Below are positions 1-10,925 of a DNA stretch of 64,000 nucleotides, piece by piece. The position numbers were made by a program, and so were the translations under genes. The stretch spans positions 47,714,982-47,778,981 of the forward strand of contig OY986439.1 in assembly GCA_963920525.1 (NCBI GenBank). The letters are read 5' to 3'. How positions within the stretch are numbered: position 1 is the first letter of the stretch; each line of letters opens with the position of its first letter. The notes beneath the pieces were generated by a model. That model was not told the origin of the DNA and did not search any database. It was given only the letters and a program-made list of their open reading frames with translations. The stretch is from Dichetophora obliterata. Lineage: Eukaryota; Arthropoda; Insecta; Diptera; Sciomyzidae.

Positions 1-843
1 GCATTATATAACTAAACGAGTTTATCCTAATTAGATGTTCGGCACTAAAACGCTTTGACACTTAAAAATTAAAGAGTGTATCATTTAAATTTACTAAAAG
101 ATATAAGCAGCTTATATAAAAAAAAAATCTTCAATTCAATAAGTAAAAATATATGCGTATGTACTTGAGCAATGTCAAATTTTTTATTTTTTTTTTTCAA
201 ATCATTGTGAGAAAATTAATATAATTGGACACGGCTATAAAGTTGGTCGGTCACAAGTTCGCTCACTTTCTCGCAGCTGTGAGAACAAACACGTAAGCCC
301 ACACCTAATAAAACTTACCGACACTTGGACAGTAAACAACGTCTGTCCCTAAGTTTGGCAAAGTAAACAATTTCAATTCAAAGCGCGTTACTGTCTTCTT
401 AGAATTGACAGCATTTTAAATTAGAGTCGCATACGTTTGTTTGCTTGGTTGTTTTTATTTTCAACTGTAAAGCGTAAAAAAGCAACAAAAGCTTAGCCTG
501 AAATGATTGTTACTGCGATTAGTCTCGGTGTATTGGCTCCGGCGCTAATTATTTAAGCAAATATGAACGCATGGAGGTTATTTTTCCATTGCTACGTTTA
601 TATTAACTATATTGTTTACGTATTTGCTCATTTGTTTGTGTGTTTATTGGCTTTGCTTAATCGTTAAAAGCGTTGCTTGAGCAAGAAGAATGATCTTGAA
701 GCAACTATGTAAATAAAAAGATTTAAACGATCAAAATTTCACTCAGCTTTGGGTTATTTCCATTATTTTCGTAATGCTAATGATTGTTTCCGCTTATTTA
801 ATTTTAAAAAGTTTAACTGACGCACTTTCTTGTTTGCTTACAG
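1..843 (+). other. Upstream/intronic DNA before the first visible Idgf4 exon
   Basis: This stretch ends in a pyrimidine-rich acceptor (TTGTTTGCTTACAG) at 830-843, so at least its right end is intron. I searched it for the expected first coding exon of an IDGF (signal peptide followed by a CYYDG-like strand) and did not find one. A TATAAAG at 236-242 lies about 29 bases before a TCACTT initiator-like site at 263-268, which could be a core promoter, but no coding exon follows before 844, so this is weak. Nothing else is recognisable. Confidence 0.5.
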
Positions 844-2116
844 GTCTCGCAAAACTGACCGTCACCGATTTGGAACCAGCTCTACAATTCTGTACACATC
901 TCATGTACGGCTTCGCTGGCATCAATCCTTCGTCCAACAAGCTGGTTAGCAACAACGAAAAGGTTGACTTAGACGTTGGCAGTGGACTGTATCGCACAGT
1001 TACGGGTCTGAAGAAGAAATATCCACACTTGAAGATTCTACTTAGTGTTGGTGGTGACAAGGATGAAGTTGATCCCGATAACAATAAATATCTGACCATT
1101 TTGGAGAGCAGCAATGCGCGCATTCCGTTCATCAACAGCGCTCACTCTCTGGTCAAGACCTACAATTTCGATGGCTTAGATCTGGCCTGGCAGTTCCCTA
1201 AGAACAAGCCAAAGAAGGTACATGGCAGCGTTGGCAACTTCTGGAAAGGATTTAAGAAAATCTTCACCGGCGATCATGTTGTTGATGAGAAGGCCGAAGA
1301 GCACAAGGAAGAATTCATCGCTTTGGTGCGTGAACTGAAGAATGCCTTCCGCCCCGATGGTTTTCTCTTGGGTCTCTCGGTGCTGCCAAATGTCAACTCC
1401 TCACGTAGGTCGCTAATATCTCAATGCTAGCTCATGAAAATAACTCCTTTTTCCCTCATTCTCCACTAGTGTTCTTCGATATACCCGCTCTCGTTAACTA
1501 CATAGACTATGTGAACTTGCACACGTATGACTTCCATACCGGCTCCCGCAATCCCGAACTTGCCGACTATCCTGCGCCCATTCAAGAGCTCAGCAAAGGC
1601 AACCCCGAGTTCAATATCAACTACCAGGTTCAATATTGGCTGAACAATCATTGTCCCGCTACTAAAATTAATGTCTGTGTTGCTGCCTGGGGTCGCACCT
1701 GGAAGATGACCAAGGATTCTGGACTCACTGGTTTACCACCAGTATCCGATACAGCTGATGTTGGTCCAGCAGGTTTGCAGACTCAAACTCCCGGTATTCT
1801 TAGCTGGCCTGAAGTCTGCTCAAAGTTGCCCAATCCAGCCAATCAACACTTGAAGGGCCCCGACGGACCATTGCGCAAGGTTGGCGATCCAACAAAACGC
1901 TTCGGCAGCTATGCTTATCGTTCGGCTGATGACAACAATGAAAATGGCTTGTGGGTGGGCTATGAAGATCCCGATACTGCAGCCAACAAAGCGGCCTATG
2001 TCAAGAACAAGGGTTTGGGCGGTGTGGCACTGGTCGATTTGTCTTTTGATGACTTCCGTGGCTCCTGCACGGGTGATAAGTATCCTATTCTGCGCGCCAT
2101 CAAGTACAAGTTGTAA
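844..2116 (+). CDS. Idgf4: Imaginal disc growth factor 4-like, 3' two exons (5' partial)
   Basis: Secreted chitinase-like glycoprotein of the GH18 family; IDGFs act as growth and wound/cuticle factors without chitinase activity. Exon 844-1404 and exon 1470-2116 are joined by a 65-bp intron (GTAGGT...CCACTAG); both splice sites are phase 1, and the junction restores a Leu before FFDIP. The visible protein is about 401 residues, beginning GLAKLTVTDLEPALQF and ending RAIKYKL. Close agreement with Drosophila Idgf4 as I remember it includes SVGGDK, the IDGF-specific insert (KKVHGS...FKKIF) and LSFDDFRG near the end. The GH18 active-site motif DGxDxDWE reads DGLDLAWQ: the catalytic Glu is Gln and the preceding Asp is Ala, as expected for a non-enzymatic IDGF. 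About 40 N-terminal residues, including the signal peptide, must lie left of the window. The assignment to Idgf4 rather than another Idgf paralogue rests on recalled similarity. Confidence 0.93.
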
Positions 2117-2218
2117 GCATCGTCAGACGACTGATTGTGAGATTATATTTTTGTTTTTACTTTTTTATTAAGTTAAGTGTACTTTTGATGTCCTCTGAAA
2201 TGATGATGATGTATTTTA

Positions 2219-2257
2219 AATAAAATCTAAGAAAACTAAACAAATATTTACAATAAA
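2219..2257 (+). terminator. Idgf4 polyadenylation signals
   Basis: Two AATAAA hexamers, at 2219-2224 and 2252-2257, lie about 100 and 140 bases after the Idgf4 stop codon. Either could direct 3' end formation; no transcript data are available to choose. Confidence 0.6.
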
Positions 2258-2371
2258 ATGTGTATTCATCTATTTGCAGCATTTGTAACTATAAAATTCA
2301 CTTGCATACAAATTTTTTTCCATAAACATACAGACATACATATAATAGAACTTCATCCTGCTTGCCTTAAA

Positions 2372-2437
2372 TTATTGCTGTGTTGAATTTAGTACCGCAT
2401 GCTTTGGTACCACTTCTTCGTCTTCTTTTCCCACAAA
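2372..2437 (-). CDS. Possible last exon of a convergent minus-strand gene (unidentified)
   Basis: Read on the minus strand, a strong acceptor (TTTATTTCGTTACAG) ends at 2438 and is followed by 21 open codons, FVGKEDEEVVPKHAVLNSTQ plus Q, then TAA at 2372-2374. The stretch is more GC-rich and more acidic/hydrophilic than its AT-rich surroundings, as expected of coding sequence. A minus-strand AATAAA lies at 2164-2169, which would overlap the Idgf4 3' UTR. I do not recognise the protein and see no upstream exon in the next kilobases, though a large TE-filled intron could separate them. It could equally be a chance acceptor before a short frame. Confidence 0.33.
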   Translation of the reverse strand, partial: FVGKEDEEVVPKHAVLNSTQQ

Positions 2438-2440
2438 CTG

Positions 2441-2918
2441 TAACGAAATAAAAATATAAATGAATGAATTCATGTCTTCCGCTTGTGTCACTTTGCGGTC
2501 AGTAGGGCGATTGTTTCATGTGTGGTTGTCTCCATATGACGCTTCAATTCATCTCTTTTCTCTGGCAAACATCCGCCTGCATTCTTTCATTCATTCATTC
2601 ATTCACTCACTGAAACGGAATCAAATTCTGTGATGCAGTCAGTAGTCGTTCGTTGACTTTTCAAAATTGCAAATAGAAGGGAATAACAGTGCTGCCACCT
2701 GCAAAGACATCGTGCTAGTAAATAACACCATGCAAGCAGTTCAAAATGTTGGACGTGTATTGTAAGGTTCCCAGGTAAAAGGGACATTATATATGCACAT
2801 GAAATAAATACATAGACTTGAGATTTTTTGACATAAGGTACAAGTTCTAGTGAGGTAACAAAAAATTAAATTTTCACGTTCTCGTTTTTATTTATTTCAG
2901 CATTTATAACGTTTTGAA
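2441..2918. other. Apparently unique DNA with a short ATTC microsatellite
   Basis: Mixed-composition sequence without a recognisable gene. A CATT/ATTC tetranucleotide run occupies about 2583-2608. A minus-strand frame at 2599-2787 (62 codons) has no features that suggest a protein. Confidence 0.5.
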
Positions 2919-3874
2919 CAGAGTATGGCGATAAGGACAAGGATTACTTTACGATTACGATTAAATCTTTAAAAAAAACGAAATTACAATTAAAGCAATC
3001 CTTCATCGAATGAGCTAAGATTACGATTGCAACAATCGTAATTTTGAAAAGACTAAATTACGATTACTCTAATCGTAATCTTAGCTAATTCGTTAAAAGA
3101 TTACTTTAATTATGTTGCTTTAATATGATTTAAATACAAATTCTAAATGTTTGATAGTTTAAATCATATTTGATTTTAAATACAAAATCTAGTTGTTTGA
3201 TAGTTTAAAATCGTTTATTGAGCTTTATGTCAAAGTTAGAACAATTAATTGTTCTAACGAATCTTTCCAAAGAAACAACAACAACGTTTTTCCAATATGA
3301 AAAGGAAAAAATCACTAGCTGGTTTTATTGCAATTTCGGCCCTGCTAAAGGCTTCATCAGAAATCTTTGTGATACCCGTGCAAGCGCGCACTAGCGCACT
3401 GCACCACAGAGGCGATGAGATTTTAAGTGTCAATTTCTCAGTTTTTCTCCCATTTCATATTTTCACATTTGTTGTTGTATTTTTGCTTTACTTTACTCTT
3501 TATGCTTATGTTATTATTAATTTAATTGTAATCCCGTTTTTTCTATAATTAGGATAACTGCAATTTTGTTAATATAAAAATATTTAAAATGCTACTTTTG
3601 ATGGTAAACTTAAGTTGTAAAATAATTTATTCTTATTGCAATACACTGAATCCTTGCATTCTATTTCTGTAATCCTTATAAAAAACCGGGATTACAATTA
3701 AAGAAATCGTTAAAAGAATGAGCTAAGATTACGGTTACAGTAATCCCAACTTCGACTTTCGTTCTATGGACGACTTGCCGCAATCCTAATATTAAAATTT
3801 TTTAAATTGGGATTAAAGTAATCCTTATCCTTGCTGCAATCAATTAATCATGTAATCCTTATCGCCCTGCCCTG
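2919..3874. mobile_element. hAT-type non-autonomous element (956 bp)
   Basis: The termini are imperfect inverted repeats: CAGAGTATGGCGATAAGGAC at 2919 and, on the other strand from 3874, CAGGGCAGGGCGATAAGGAT (16 of 20 match). The flanks are gttttgaa (2911-2918) and gtttcgaa (3875-3882), a near-perfect 8-bp target-site duplication. CAG-G termini with 8-bp duplications are typical of hAT elements. The inside is rich in GATTACGATTA-like words near both ends, and a 42-bp repeat also found at 6.3 kb lies at 3126-3213. The 83-codon frame at 3297-3548 shows no transposase similarity, so the copy is non-autonomous. Confidence 0.8.
3126..3213 (+). repeat. Two tandem diverged copies of a ~43-bp repeat, shared with 6304-6439
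   Basis: The core word ACAAATTCTAAATGTTTGAT, followed by AGTTTAAATCAT, is repeated with changes (ACAAAATCTAGTTGTTTGAT). The same pair recurs at 6304-6388. Here it sits inside the hAT-type element. Confidence 0.7.
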
Positions 3875-4093
3875 GTTTCGAAAAACTTTTTAAGGCAAGA
3901 TTCTTAAAATTTTTACTATAAAATTGGCCATTTCAGCCCTTGGAAGGACTTTGACCGATCTTTTATTGATCAATTGTATTTTACGTGTTATTAAACCGTT
4001 CCAGTCTGCCCATAGTTCCCGCCGGACGATTTTGGCCACCAAATTCACATAGCAAGGGATACCTAGAATAGAAATAAAAAAATTAGACTACCT

Positions 4094-4430
4094 GTCCGAA
4101 CACCTGAGCTAATGATTGAGCAATATTTTACCCCTTCAGATAAATCCTTCACAATACACGGGTGAAAACTCCGATTGGTACCAAAATTTCGCGAATTAAA
4201 ATTGCGAGCATTTAGTCTGGAGCGCCTAAAGAAAAAATGAATGTTTGAACACCTGAAATAATGGTTGGGAGAAATTCCATCAACTTTAGGTAAATCATTT
4301 ATAATACTCAGGTGTATACTTCGATTGATACCAAAATTTCTTGAATTTAGGACCCATTCATTCTCTCTTACTTAACTAATTTGCAAACAGAAAGCTATGA
4401 GCATTCAGTCTAGAACGCTGACTGAAAAAA
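4094..4430 (+). repeat. Diverged tandem repeat, ~149-bp period, about two and a quarter units
   Basis: Unit 1 starts near 4094 (GTCCGAACACCTGA) and unit 2 near 4243 (GTTTGAACACCTGA). Both continue through CGATTGGTACCAAAATTTC and CGATTGATACCAAAATTTC. The end of unit 1 (AGCATTTAGTCTGGAGCGC) has a match at about 4400 (AGCATTCAGTCTAGAACGC). Spacing and internal insertions vary, so the repeat is old. No coding potential. Confidence 0.65.
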
Positions 4431-5261
4431 AAAACCTATAAAGGGGTGAAATTTCATCCCATCCGATTGAACACAAGTGATCGAGAACTGAACCTACGAG
4501 TTTTATGCCAACTCCGAACTGCTCCCGTTCTTAAGAAAGTTTACATGGCAATTTTGACTCTTTGAGGCTTGCCATTGTTTGCAGAGAGGTGGGAGTCGAA
4601 CAGAAATATTAATTCAATTGAAAAAACATTCTGTCTCATCTAAGATTTGAACCGCTTTAGCTATCGGGCCACGCACTCTATCAGTAGGCTACGGCCACCA
4701 CCAACTTTTTCAGATACCGAATGCAAAATTACACTTATTGAAAAGTAAAATATAAACATAGCAAGAGTCTGCAAAAGTATCAATAATAACGAGGTTTTCG
4801 ATGAATAGATGTTAAAAAAAGAACAGAAGCTTTTTTGCAATTTCGTAGGTTTGATCATTAAATGGCTTTTAAAAAAAAAAATTAATTCAAAAATGTTAAA
4901 TACGATAAAGCTAATTAAAAAAATTTGCGTTTGTACTCACACATTATATTTTCTGACATTTCATTAATTTGTTATTTTATTACATGTTACAATAATTTTC
5001 AATTATTTTTGTAAATATTTCAATTCATATTATCGAAACTTATTAATGAAATTATTGATTTTTGATATCTAAAATAGCAAACGTATATTTTAGATGTAAT
5101 TTCAACGATACATATTTATATCTAGAAAATACTGCATTTATAGTTGTCCTTAATCCTGTTATACAAATATTTGGATCTCTTATCATTCGTAAATGAAATG
5201 TATCAAAAGGCACTTAAATGCCTGTAAACATTCATATCTTAATTCGCATTTGAAATCTATA
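4431..5261. other. AT-rich DNA, no recognisable feature
   Basis: No repeat or gene is visible. The short minus-strand frame at 4661-4858 is hydrophobic, low-complexity and probably fortuitous. Confidence 0.5.
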
Positions 5262-5500
5262 CCTTTGTAGTCTTGTGAAGAGTGCGCTAGACCATCAACC
5301 CAGAGCTCGGGCATGGCTCTTTATTCCATTTAAGAGTTATGGAAAACTAAAAATCCACAACTAAATTGTGGAAATTGTATGATTAAGGGACAGGAACAAC
5401 TAAGGGCTGGAAATGCTTGCCAAGGTTAAGGCGTAACACAAGCCTCGGTTAAAAGCAATTCAAATTGTCTTTCACGGTGGTTTTGCCTAATTAATAATTC
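5262..5500 (+). mobile_element. tRNA-derived SINE-like repeat, copy A (+ orientation)
   Basis: It begins with a tRNA-like head containing TAGTCTTGTGAAGAGTGCGC and CAACCCAGAGCTCGGGCATG, then a body with TTAAGGGACAGGAACAACTA and GGGCTGGAAATGCTTGCC, ending near CTTTCACGGTGGTTTTGCC. The same order occurs in copies B and C on the other strand. The B-box region seen in copy C is deleted here. The head resembles a tRNA with A-box and anticodon-arm features, which is typical of SINEs; I cannot assign the parent tRNA. Confidence 0.65.
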
Positions 5501-6303
5501 TAATTAAAAATACCTAAAAGAATTGGCATATTGTGATAATTTTCACCCAGTTCAATGGGAACTGCTCGTTTATAGCACAAAAGTTATCTGTAAGTATGTG
5601 CATACTTTCAGGTAAAACATTTTTGAGGACAGTATATATTGTAAAAGCACTGTATCTAATAATGGCAAAAAATAATTACGGTTTGAGCGATATAGGTGCG
5701 GAGCAGCATGTTTGCCTTTAATGTTTTAAAATTGCGACCTGGTGTAACATAAAAAAGCTACAGTTAATACTTAATATTGAATAAAACAACCTACGCAAGA
5801 CAGAGTTTTGGATCAGCTGTTAGCGTTTGGAACTATCAATCGATGGGGCAAGAATTTGATTCTCACTGCGTACAAGAGTTATTGTTAATATTATATTTTT
5901 TTGTTGTAATAGACTCAAGCAAAAAGTAACAACAATTAAAAAGTGTCATTATTTAGATTTCAATCAAGAAAATCACAAAACGAGACGTAAAAAGCTTTGC
6001 TTCAAACACCCACATTCTATAAGGGTTTCTATAAGGTCCACCTTATTGTAAATTTCTACTTTTTTGGTGGTAAGAAAGCGTTGATTTTGATTGTATAATA
6101 TTAATACGACTAAGATATGAAGTAACTTTTTTATTTTAAAAAAAGCTTTTTATATAAAGGTGAACACTTTTTTTTAACTCTTATTCAATAACTACTTTTT
6201 TTAAAAAAAAGTTAACTTAAACATTTAAAAAGTTGTTTAAGTTATATTGAACTACAATTGAAAGTTTTCTATATGACCTTGTTATTTATTATGTTAATTT
6301 TCT
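5501..6303. other. AT-rich DNA, no recognisable feature
   Basis: No gene, tandem array or inverted repeat of note. Short frames are chance. Confidence 0.5.
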
Positions 6304-6439
6304 ATGATTAAAATACAAATTCTAAATGTTTGATAGTTTTAATCATTTTTGATTTTTCAATACAAATTCTAGTTGTTTGATAGTTTAAAAATTAAGAATG
6401 ATTTAAATTATCAAATATTTAGAGTTTGTATTTAAATCA
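6304..6439. repeat. Second copy of the 42-bp repeat, with an inverted third unit
   Basis: Two direct units (6304-6345 and about 6346-6388) match 3126-3213. A third unit at 6398-6439 is inverted (TCAAATATTTAGAGTTTGTA), so the block can fold into a hairpin. Confidence 0.65.
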
Positions 6440-6454
6440 CAGAAAGTCAACATG

Positions 6455-7560
6455 TTTGACTGAGTCGATTTCGTCATGTCCGTCTGCCTGTTCGTGTGTC
6501 TATCGAAACGATTACAACTGCAGTTTTAAAGCTAACGTATTTAACCGTTGTCCTACTTTGAGAAAAACTTTTAAATTGCTCGTTGAGGTGTAGATGAGGA
6601 ATTGAAGTATTTAAATATTTTGAAAAAATGTATAATTGGGATACTACAAGGAATATGATTTCGATCTGCAGTTATCATAAAATAAAAATCATGTAAGCTT
6701 GCTTTTATCCCAAAACAAAACAGTTTTGGTTATATATAAATTAAAAAATATGTAGGTTTCTACACCAACGTAGGACTACGGTTAAATCGGGTATATGTGC
6801 TTATATTAAAAAAACTAAGATCGAGTTTGAGAATGAGCAAAATCGAAGGAAAACTACGCCTATCTCTCATACAAAGTTACTTTATCAAAACAATAAAATC
6901 TCGAAAAAGATCACAACAATTTATATAGTGTCCTGCAAAATATCTTTAAATGTTACAAAAATTAATGTAATGACTTTAAATTCTGGTCGCAAAACTTCGC
7001 CATACCATTGAAATTTTTTAAAATCGAATAAAAACAATGCCTGCCTCCCATACAAAGTGAATTTAACAATATGGCAAAATCTCTTAAAATGTCACAAAAA
7101 TTAATGAAATGACTTGACTTTTTGCACTTAGATTTTGTCTCAAATATTCACCATATAATTCAAATTTGTCAAAATAGTTAAAAAGCTCAAAAAATCTCCC
7201 ATTCAAAGTATGTAACTCCCATAACTCCCATAACTCCCATAACTATATGAAAACAGTTAAGTATTTAAAAGTTCCACAATAATAAATTTAATGAACTAAA
7301 ATTAAAGATTATATTTAAATTCACTTTGCGTTTGAAAGTTTGCAAAATCTTATAAGAACTCTGACAATCTACCATACGAAGTGACGTCATCAAAGTAGCA
7401 TAACTTTTCTACAAAAATGTGTATTAAGAGCATTTTTAACACATTATCTTACATATCTTAAACGTGTTCTACATTTAAGTTTTGGCAAAATTGGCCCATG
7501 TTCATCCTCTATACAAGTGATGTCATCAAACTTTCTAGTCAAAGATAATTCCTAAGTAGC
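6455..7560 (+). mobile_element. TE remnant with five diverged tandem sub-repeats
   Basis: It opens with GACTGAGTCGATTTCGTCAT then GTCCGTCTGCCTGTTCGTGT, a block I recall as recurrent in fly TE remnants but cannot name. An inverted relative lies at 15595-15660. It is followed by repeats starting near 6840, 7023, 7173, 7346 and 7487. Each contains a word like CCCATACAAAGT, then TCAAA and AAAATCTC-like text. No protein is recognisable. A 9-bp minisatellite (TAACTCCCA, about 3.5 copies) occupies 7213-7243. Confidence 0.5.
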
Positions 7561-8529
7561 TTAGAATTATATTTGAACTTAATGCCAAATATGTTCCAAA
7601 TAATTCCAAATATGTATATATGCCAACATGTATAAGCAACACGTTGGTAGAACAACAAGCCCTTTGCAGAACAAACCTCCAAGCAGACTTACAGCTTTTT
7701 TTATTGATGGCTATATCAACTCTTCAGTAGTCTTCTGTGGCTTCTAATAAAAAAATTTTTTTTTAGAATCAAAAAAAATTATTTATAGTAATTAAAGTAT
7801 GCCATAATTAATTTTTCATATAAAAATAAAATGGGTCATGATTGGACGTAAACTCGACTTAGGTATTTTATTACTATTTATCAAACAGGTTCGTTTGAAT
7901 AATTTGCTGTAGTTAGGAAAATATTTTCCAATTTGAAATGTAGCACTAAAATCAAAACCAGGTAATAGTTTTTTTTTCAGACACACACGTTAACATCAAT
8001 TTAAACGAGAACCAAAATTGTATTTTTGTTTCGTTGAAGCAAAATCAAAAAATAAAAACAAATAACTTAATTTTAAAAAACGCAAAAAATATTATTTAAT
8101 TTCGGAGTTAACGATATAAAAAATTTTCATTTTTTTGTAAAAGCAATCGTTGAAAATAATGTTCATTTCAACAGAAAACATTTGGTTTTTTTTTTTTTCG
8201 TATCGAAAGCTAAAAACACATTTGATTGAGAAAATTGTACTTTTTTAACTTTAAACAAAATTTTTATTTTGTGATAATTTTGTTTTTTAACAATACGAAA
8301 CTTGTTTTGATATTTTTTTATCGTTTTTAAAAAAAAGAAATAATTCTAATAATTTATTTTTCATGCTCAACGAAGCAAAAAAAATGTTGTTGATTTCATT
8401 GTGCATGTCTAGTTTTTTCCTACATTTAGCAAATATTGAATAGTTTATTCAAAATAAGAAGCACAGGAAAATATTTCAATCAAATTTTATATTAAAATAT
8501 AAACTCTCTCGGTAAGGTGGCTACTTTAT
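7561..8529. other. AT-rich DNA, no recognisable feature
   Basis: Long A and T runs; nothing supportable as a gene or complete TE. Confidence 0.5.
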
Positions 8530-9340
8530 TTAGAAAAATATATGGTCATTCCTGCCATCAGCGGCTACTGTGCGTGCATTAAGCAGCCATTCGCAGCCAA
8601 TCCGAAGCATAAATCTTCTGCCATGCATGCTGACTGCATGAGCATGAGCATGGGTGAACCGGCTCATGATGCTGCTTCTGTTGATAATGCTATTGCTACT
8701 GTTGCTTTTGATGATGATGATTGGGATAATAATGATATTCTTGTAAAAAAACAAACGAGTGAGAATGAACAAATGTTGCACTGCTCAGTTTAAACGCATG
8801 CCGTCTGCCTGCCAGTCCGTCTGCCATTGCAAATCGTCTTTAGGCCGGGTTATTCGTTGTATTTGGACAATTGTTACTGCTCTAATGTGACTGCTATGTA
8901 GCTCGAATGCACTCACCCACAAAAATAACTCGTCCGTGAGCCAACAACGACTACGGGAAAAACTCTTTCAAGCGAGACTTACTCAGGCTTAATTCGCTGT
9001 CAGTTTGAGTAACTCGTATATGTACTCCCTGCGCCAGTCTGCTGCTCTGCAGCTATTTTATGGATGTTGTTTGTTTTTGTTGTAAAGTGATGGTCATTGG
9101 AAACGTTTAATGTTTTCCTTTTGCCAGTTGTTTGTTGTTGTTAGGGCAAGTAATAAATTTTCTTCACCTCCTCAATTTTGTTGCAATGTGAGTGAAAATG
9201 TTGTTGTTGATGCAACGATTTTATGGTTTTTCCACTTTTTATAAAATGAAGAGACTTGCTAAAGGTCAAAATATATAATTTTACTCGAAACATTTGGGAA
9301 AATATGGTGTATTTATAAAATACTTTATACACTCAAAAAA
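8530..9340. other. GC-richer island, probably unique host DNA
   Basis: Composition changes sharply here. Overlapping 83-codon frames run on both strands (8542-8793 + and 8530-8781 -); the plus frame has an acidic run (DDDDWDNND) from GATGATGAT repeats. Neither has splice context, a signal peptide or similarity that I recognise. It may be conserved non-coding DNA, an enhancer or a UTR, but the sequence alone does not decide. Confidence 0.35.
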
Positions 9341-9496
9341 TTATACACTGTCATAACAAAGAGTTTTCACTGTTAAAAAAACTATTACCAGAGACAGCAT
9401 TAGACACAACAACAAATTCTTTGCAATAGCAATAAAGTCTTTATGACAACAGTTTCTTAGTTATTGTGACAACTGTGAAGCTTTCATCGTAAGAAT

Positions 9497-9750
9497 TAGG
9501 GTATTCACAAGGTGTGCTACCATGTCATATTGTCATATTGTCCTAAAATTTTACAACTAAAATTCACAAGATAAATAAATGCAACTAAGAAACGGCTGTT
9601 TGATTACGACACTTCAATAAACATAGCTTTCAGAGTTGTAATATATTAGTACTTTTTATATGGAAGGCAACAATAAAATGTTTAAACTAGTGTAAAATCT
9701 TAAGAAAATATTGCTTTATGACATGATAGCACACCTTGTGAATACCCTAA
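9497..9750. mobile_element. Small inverted-repeat element (MITE), ~250 bp
   Basis: GGGTATTCACAAGGTGTGCT begins at 9499 and its reverse complement ends at 9747, with 29 of the first 30 bases matching. The flanks are TTA and TAA, so the target was probably TA or a palindromic T-A triplet. There is no coding capacity. A relative with a similar terminus (GGGGTATTCACGATGTG) is at 59145-59571. Confidence 0.8.
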
Positions 9751-10390
9751 ATGTGTACGCTTTTGAATACCAATGAGAGTAAAAATATTTGAGCAAAAGA
9801 TATAGTTGTTGTGCCCACAGTCGCTCTTGTAAAAGTAATTTAAGATCGACACTGTTGGGCCAAATGTAAGTATTTACGTCAACTACGGAAAATTGTTGGC
9901 GTATTCGAGATTTTTGCAGAAAAATATTTTTCTCTTTCTTTCTTTCTTTCTGCAGAATAGTTTCTTTGATCCAGCTTGCGTGACGCTATTTAAATTTTTT
10001 CAGTAATGAAAGTTACCCAATTCAATAATACTCAATTATAATGATTTATTATGAAAAAGTATAATTAAAACAAAGTTCAATTTAAATAAATTTTTTTTGG
10101 AATAGGGCTTATCTTTCCAAGCCATTACCGTTTTGTAGGTCTGCAGCATAAGTTAAAAAGAATTGTTGAAAAGAATGCACAGTCACAACATTGAAATGAC
10201 TTTCTACACAAGGAAGTTCATTGGTGAAAATTAAATTTTAAGCAACACCTACAAAAAAGGACAAATGGGAAATAAGGTTAGTTTTAATGTTATCAACTGG
10301 AAGCAGAATATAATACGTAATGAAACGTTTTGAAGCAGAATATAATACGAAACGTTTAGATTCAAAAATTTCTAAGTTCAAGCAATAAAA
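9751..10390. other. AT-rich DNA with two short tandem repeats
   Basis: A TTTC tetranucleotide run occupies about 9934-9952. GAAGCAGAATATAATACG is repeated with a 32-bp period at 10300 and 10332. No gene seen. Confidence 0.5.
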
Positions 10391-10925
10391 AGGGTGCTCG
10401 CCCATTCCAAGCATAACGCAAAACGAATCCGTCTCATGGCTTTCGATTTGTTTTAATTTTGGGCTATAGGCTCCTATTAAAATTCTAAGAACATAAGTTC
10501 ATTTATTTTTTTTTAGCGCCATTTGTTAAAAAGTTATTGACCTTTCAAATCTGCAAATCGTCCGAAAACGCCAGAATTGGAAAATTTTTAATTAATTGTA
10601 TCTAAGTCAGTTGTAATTCAATTTTTATAAATGAGGTACCGTTAGAAAGGTATTAGAAAGTTGTTTCTGGTAAAAATATATAATTTTAAAATTTTGGATT
10701 TTATGGTTGCCAAAATATCAAAAAAAATGTATTTGCTAATTTCTCAAAAATCGCGTAATTTTTTTTTTGATTTTTTATTTTTTAAGTTTGAAGAAGAATG
10801 TTGCCTTTAAGTCAAACACACTTTTTTGATAGAGCTTTTATATGTTTTTCGCAATTTCAATTCTTGTGCACATACCTTAGTTTTTTCCCGATGCATCGCA
10901 GTATAAGAATAGAAAGAATTTCTAT

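Noticed and set aside
236..268. TATA box plus initiator-like site as an Idgf4 promoter
   Set aside because: Spacing is good, but the coding exon for the signal peptide is not found between this site and 844, so an intron location is more likely. Kept only as a remark.
503..556. Short frame MIVTAISLGVLAPALII as a possible alternative first exon of Idgf4
   Set aside because: A weak GGTGTAT donor would join it in phase to 844, but the product would lack the conserved first strand (CYYDG region) and the donor is poor. Likely chance.
8530..8793. Overlapping 83-codon frames on both strands as genes
   Set aside because: Perfectly overlapping antisense frames with simple-sequence content (GAT repeats) and no domain. 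More likely unique non-coding DNA.
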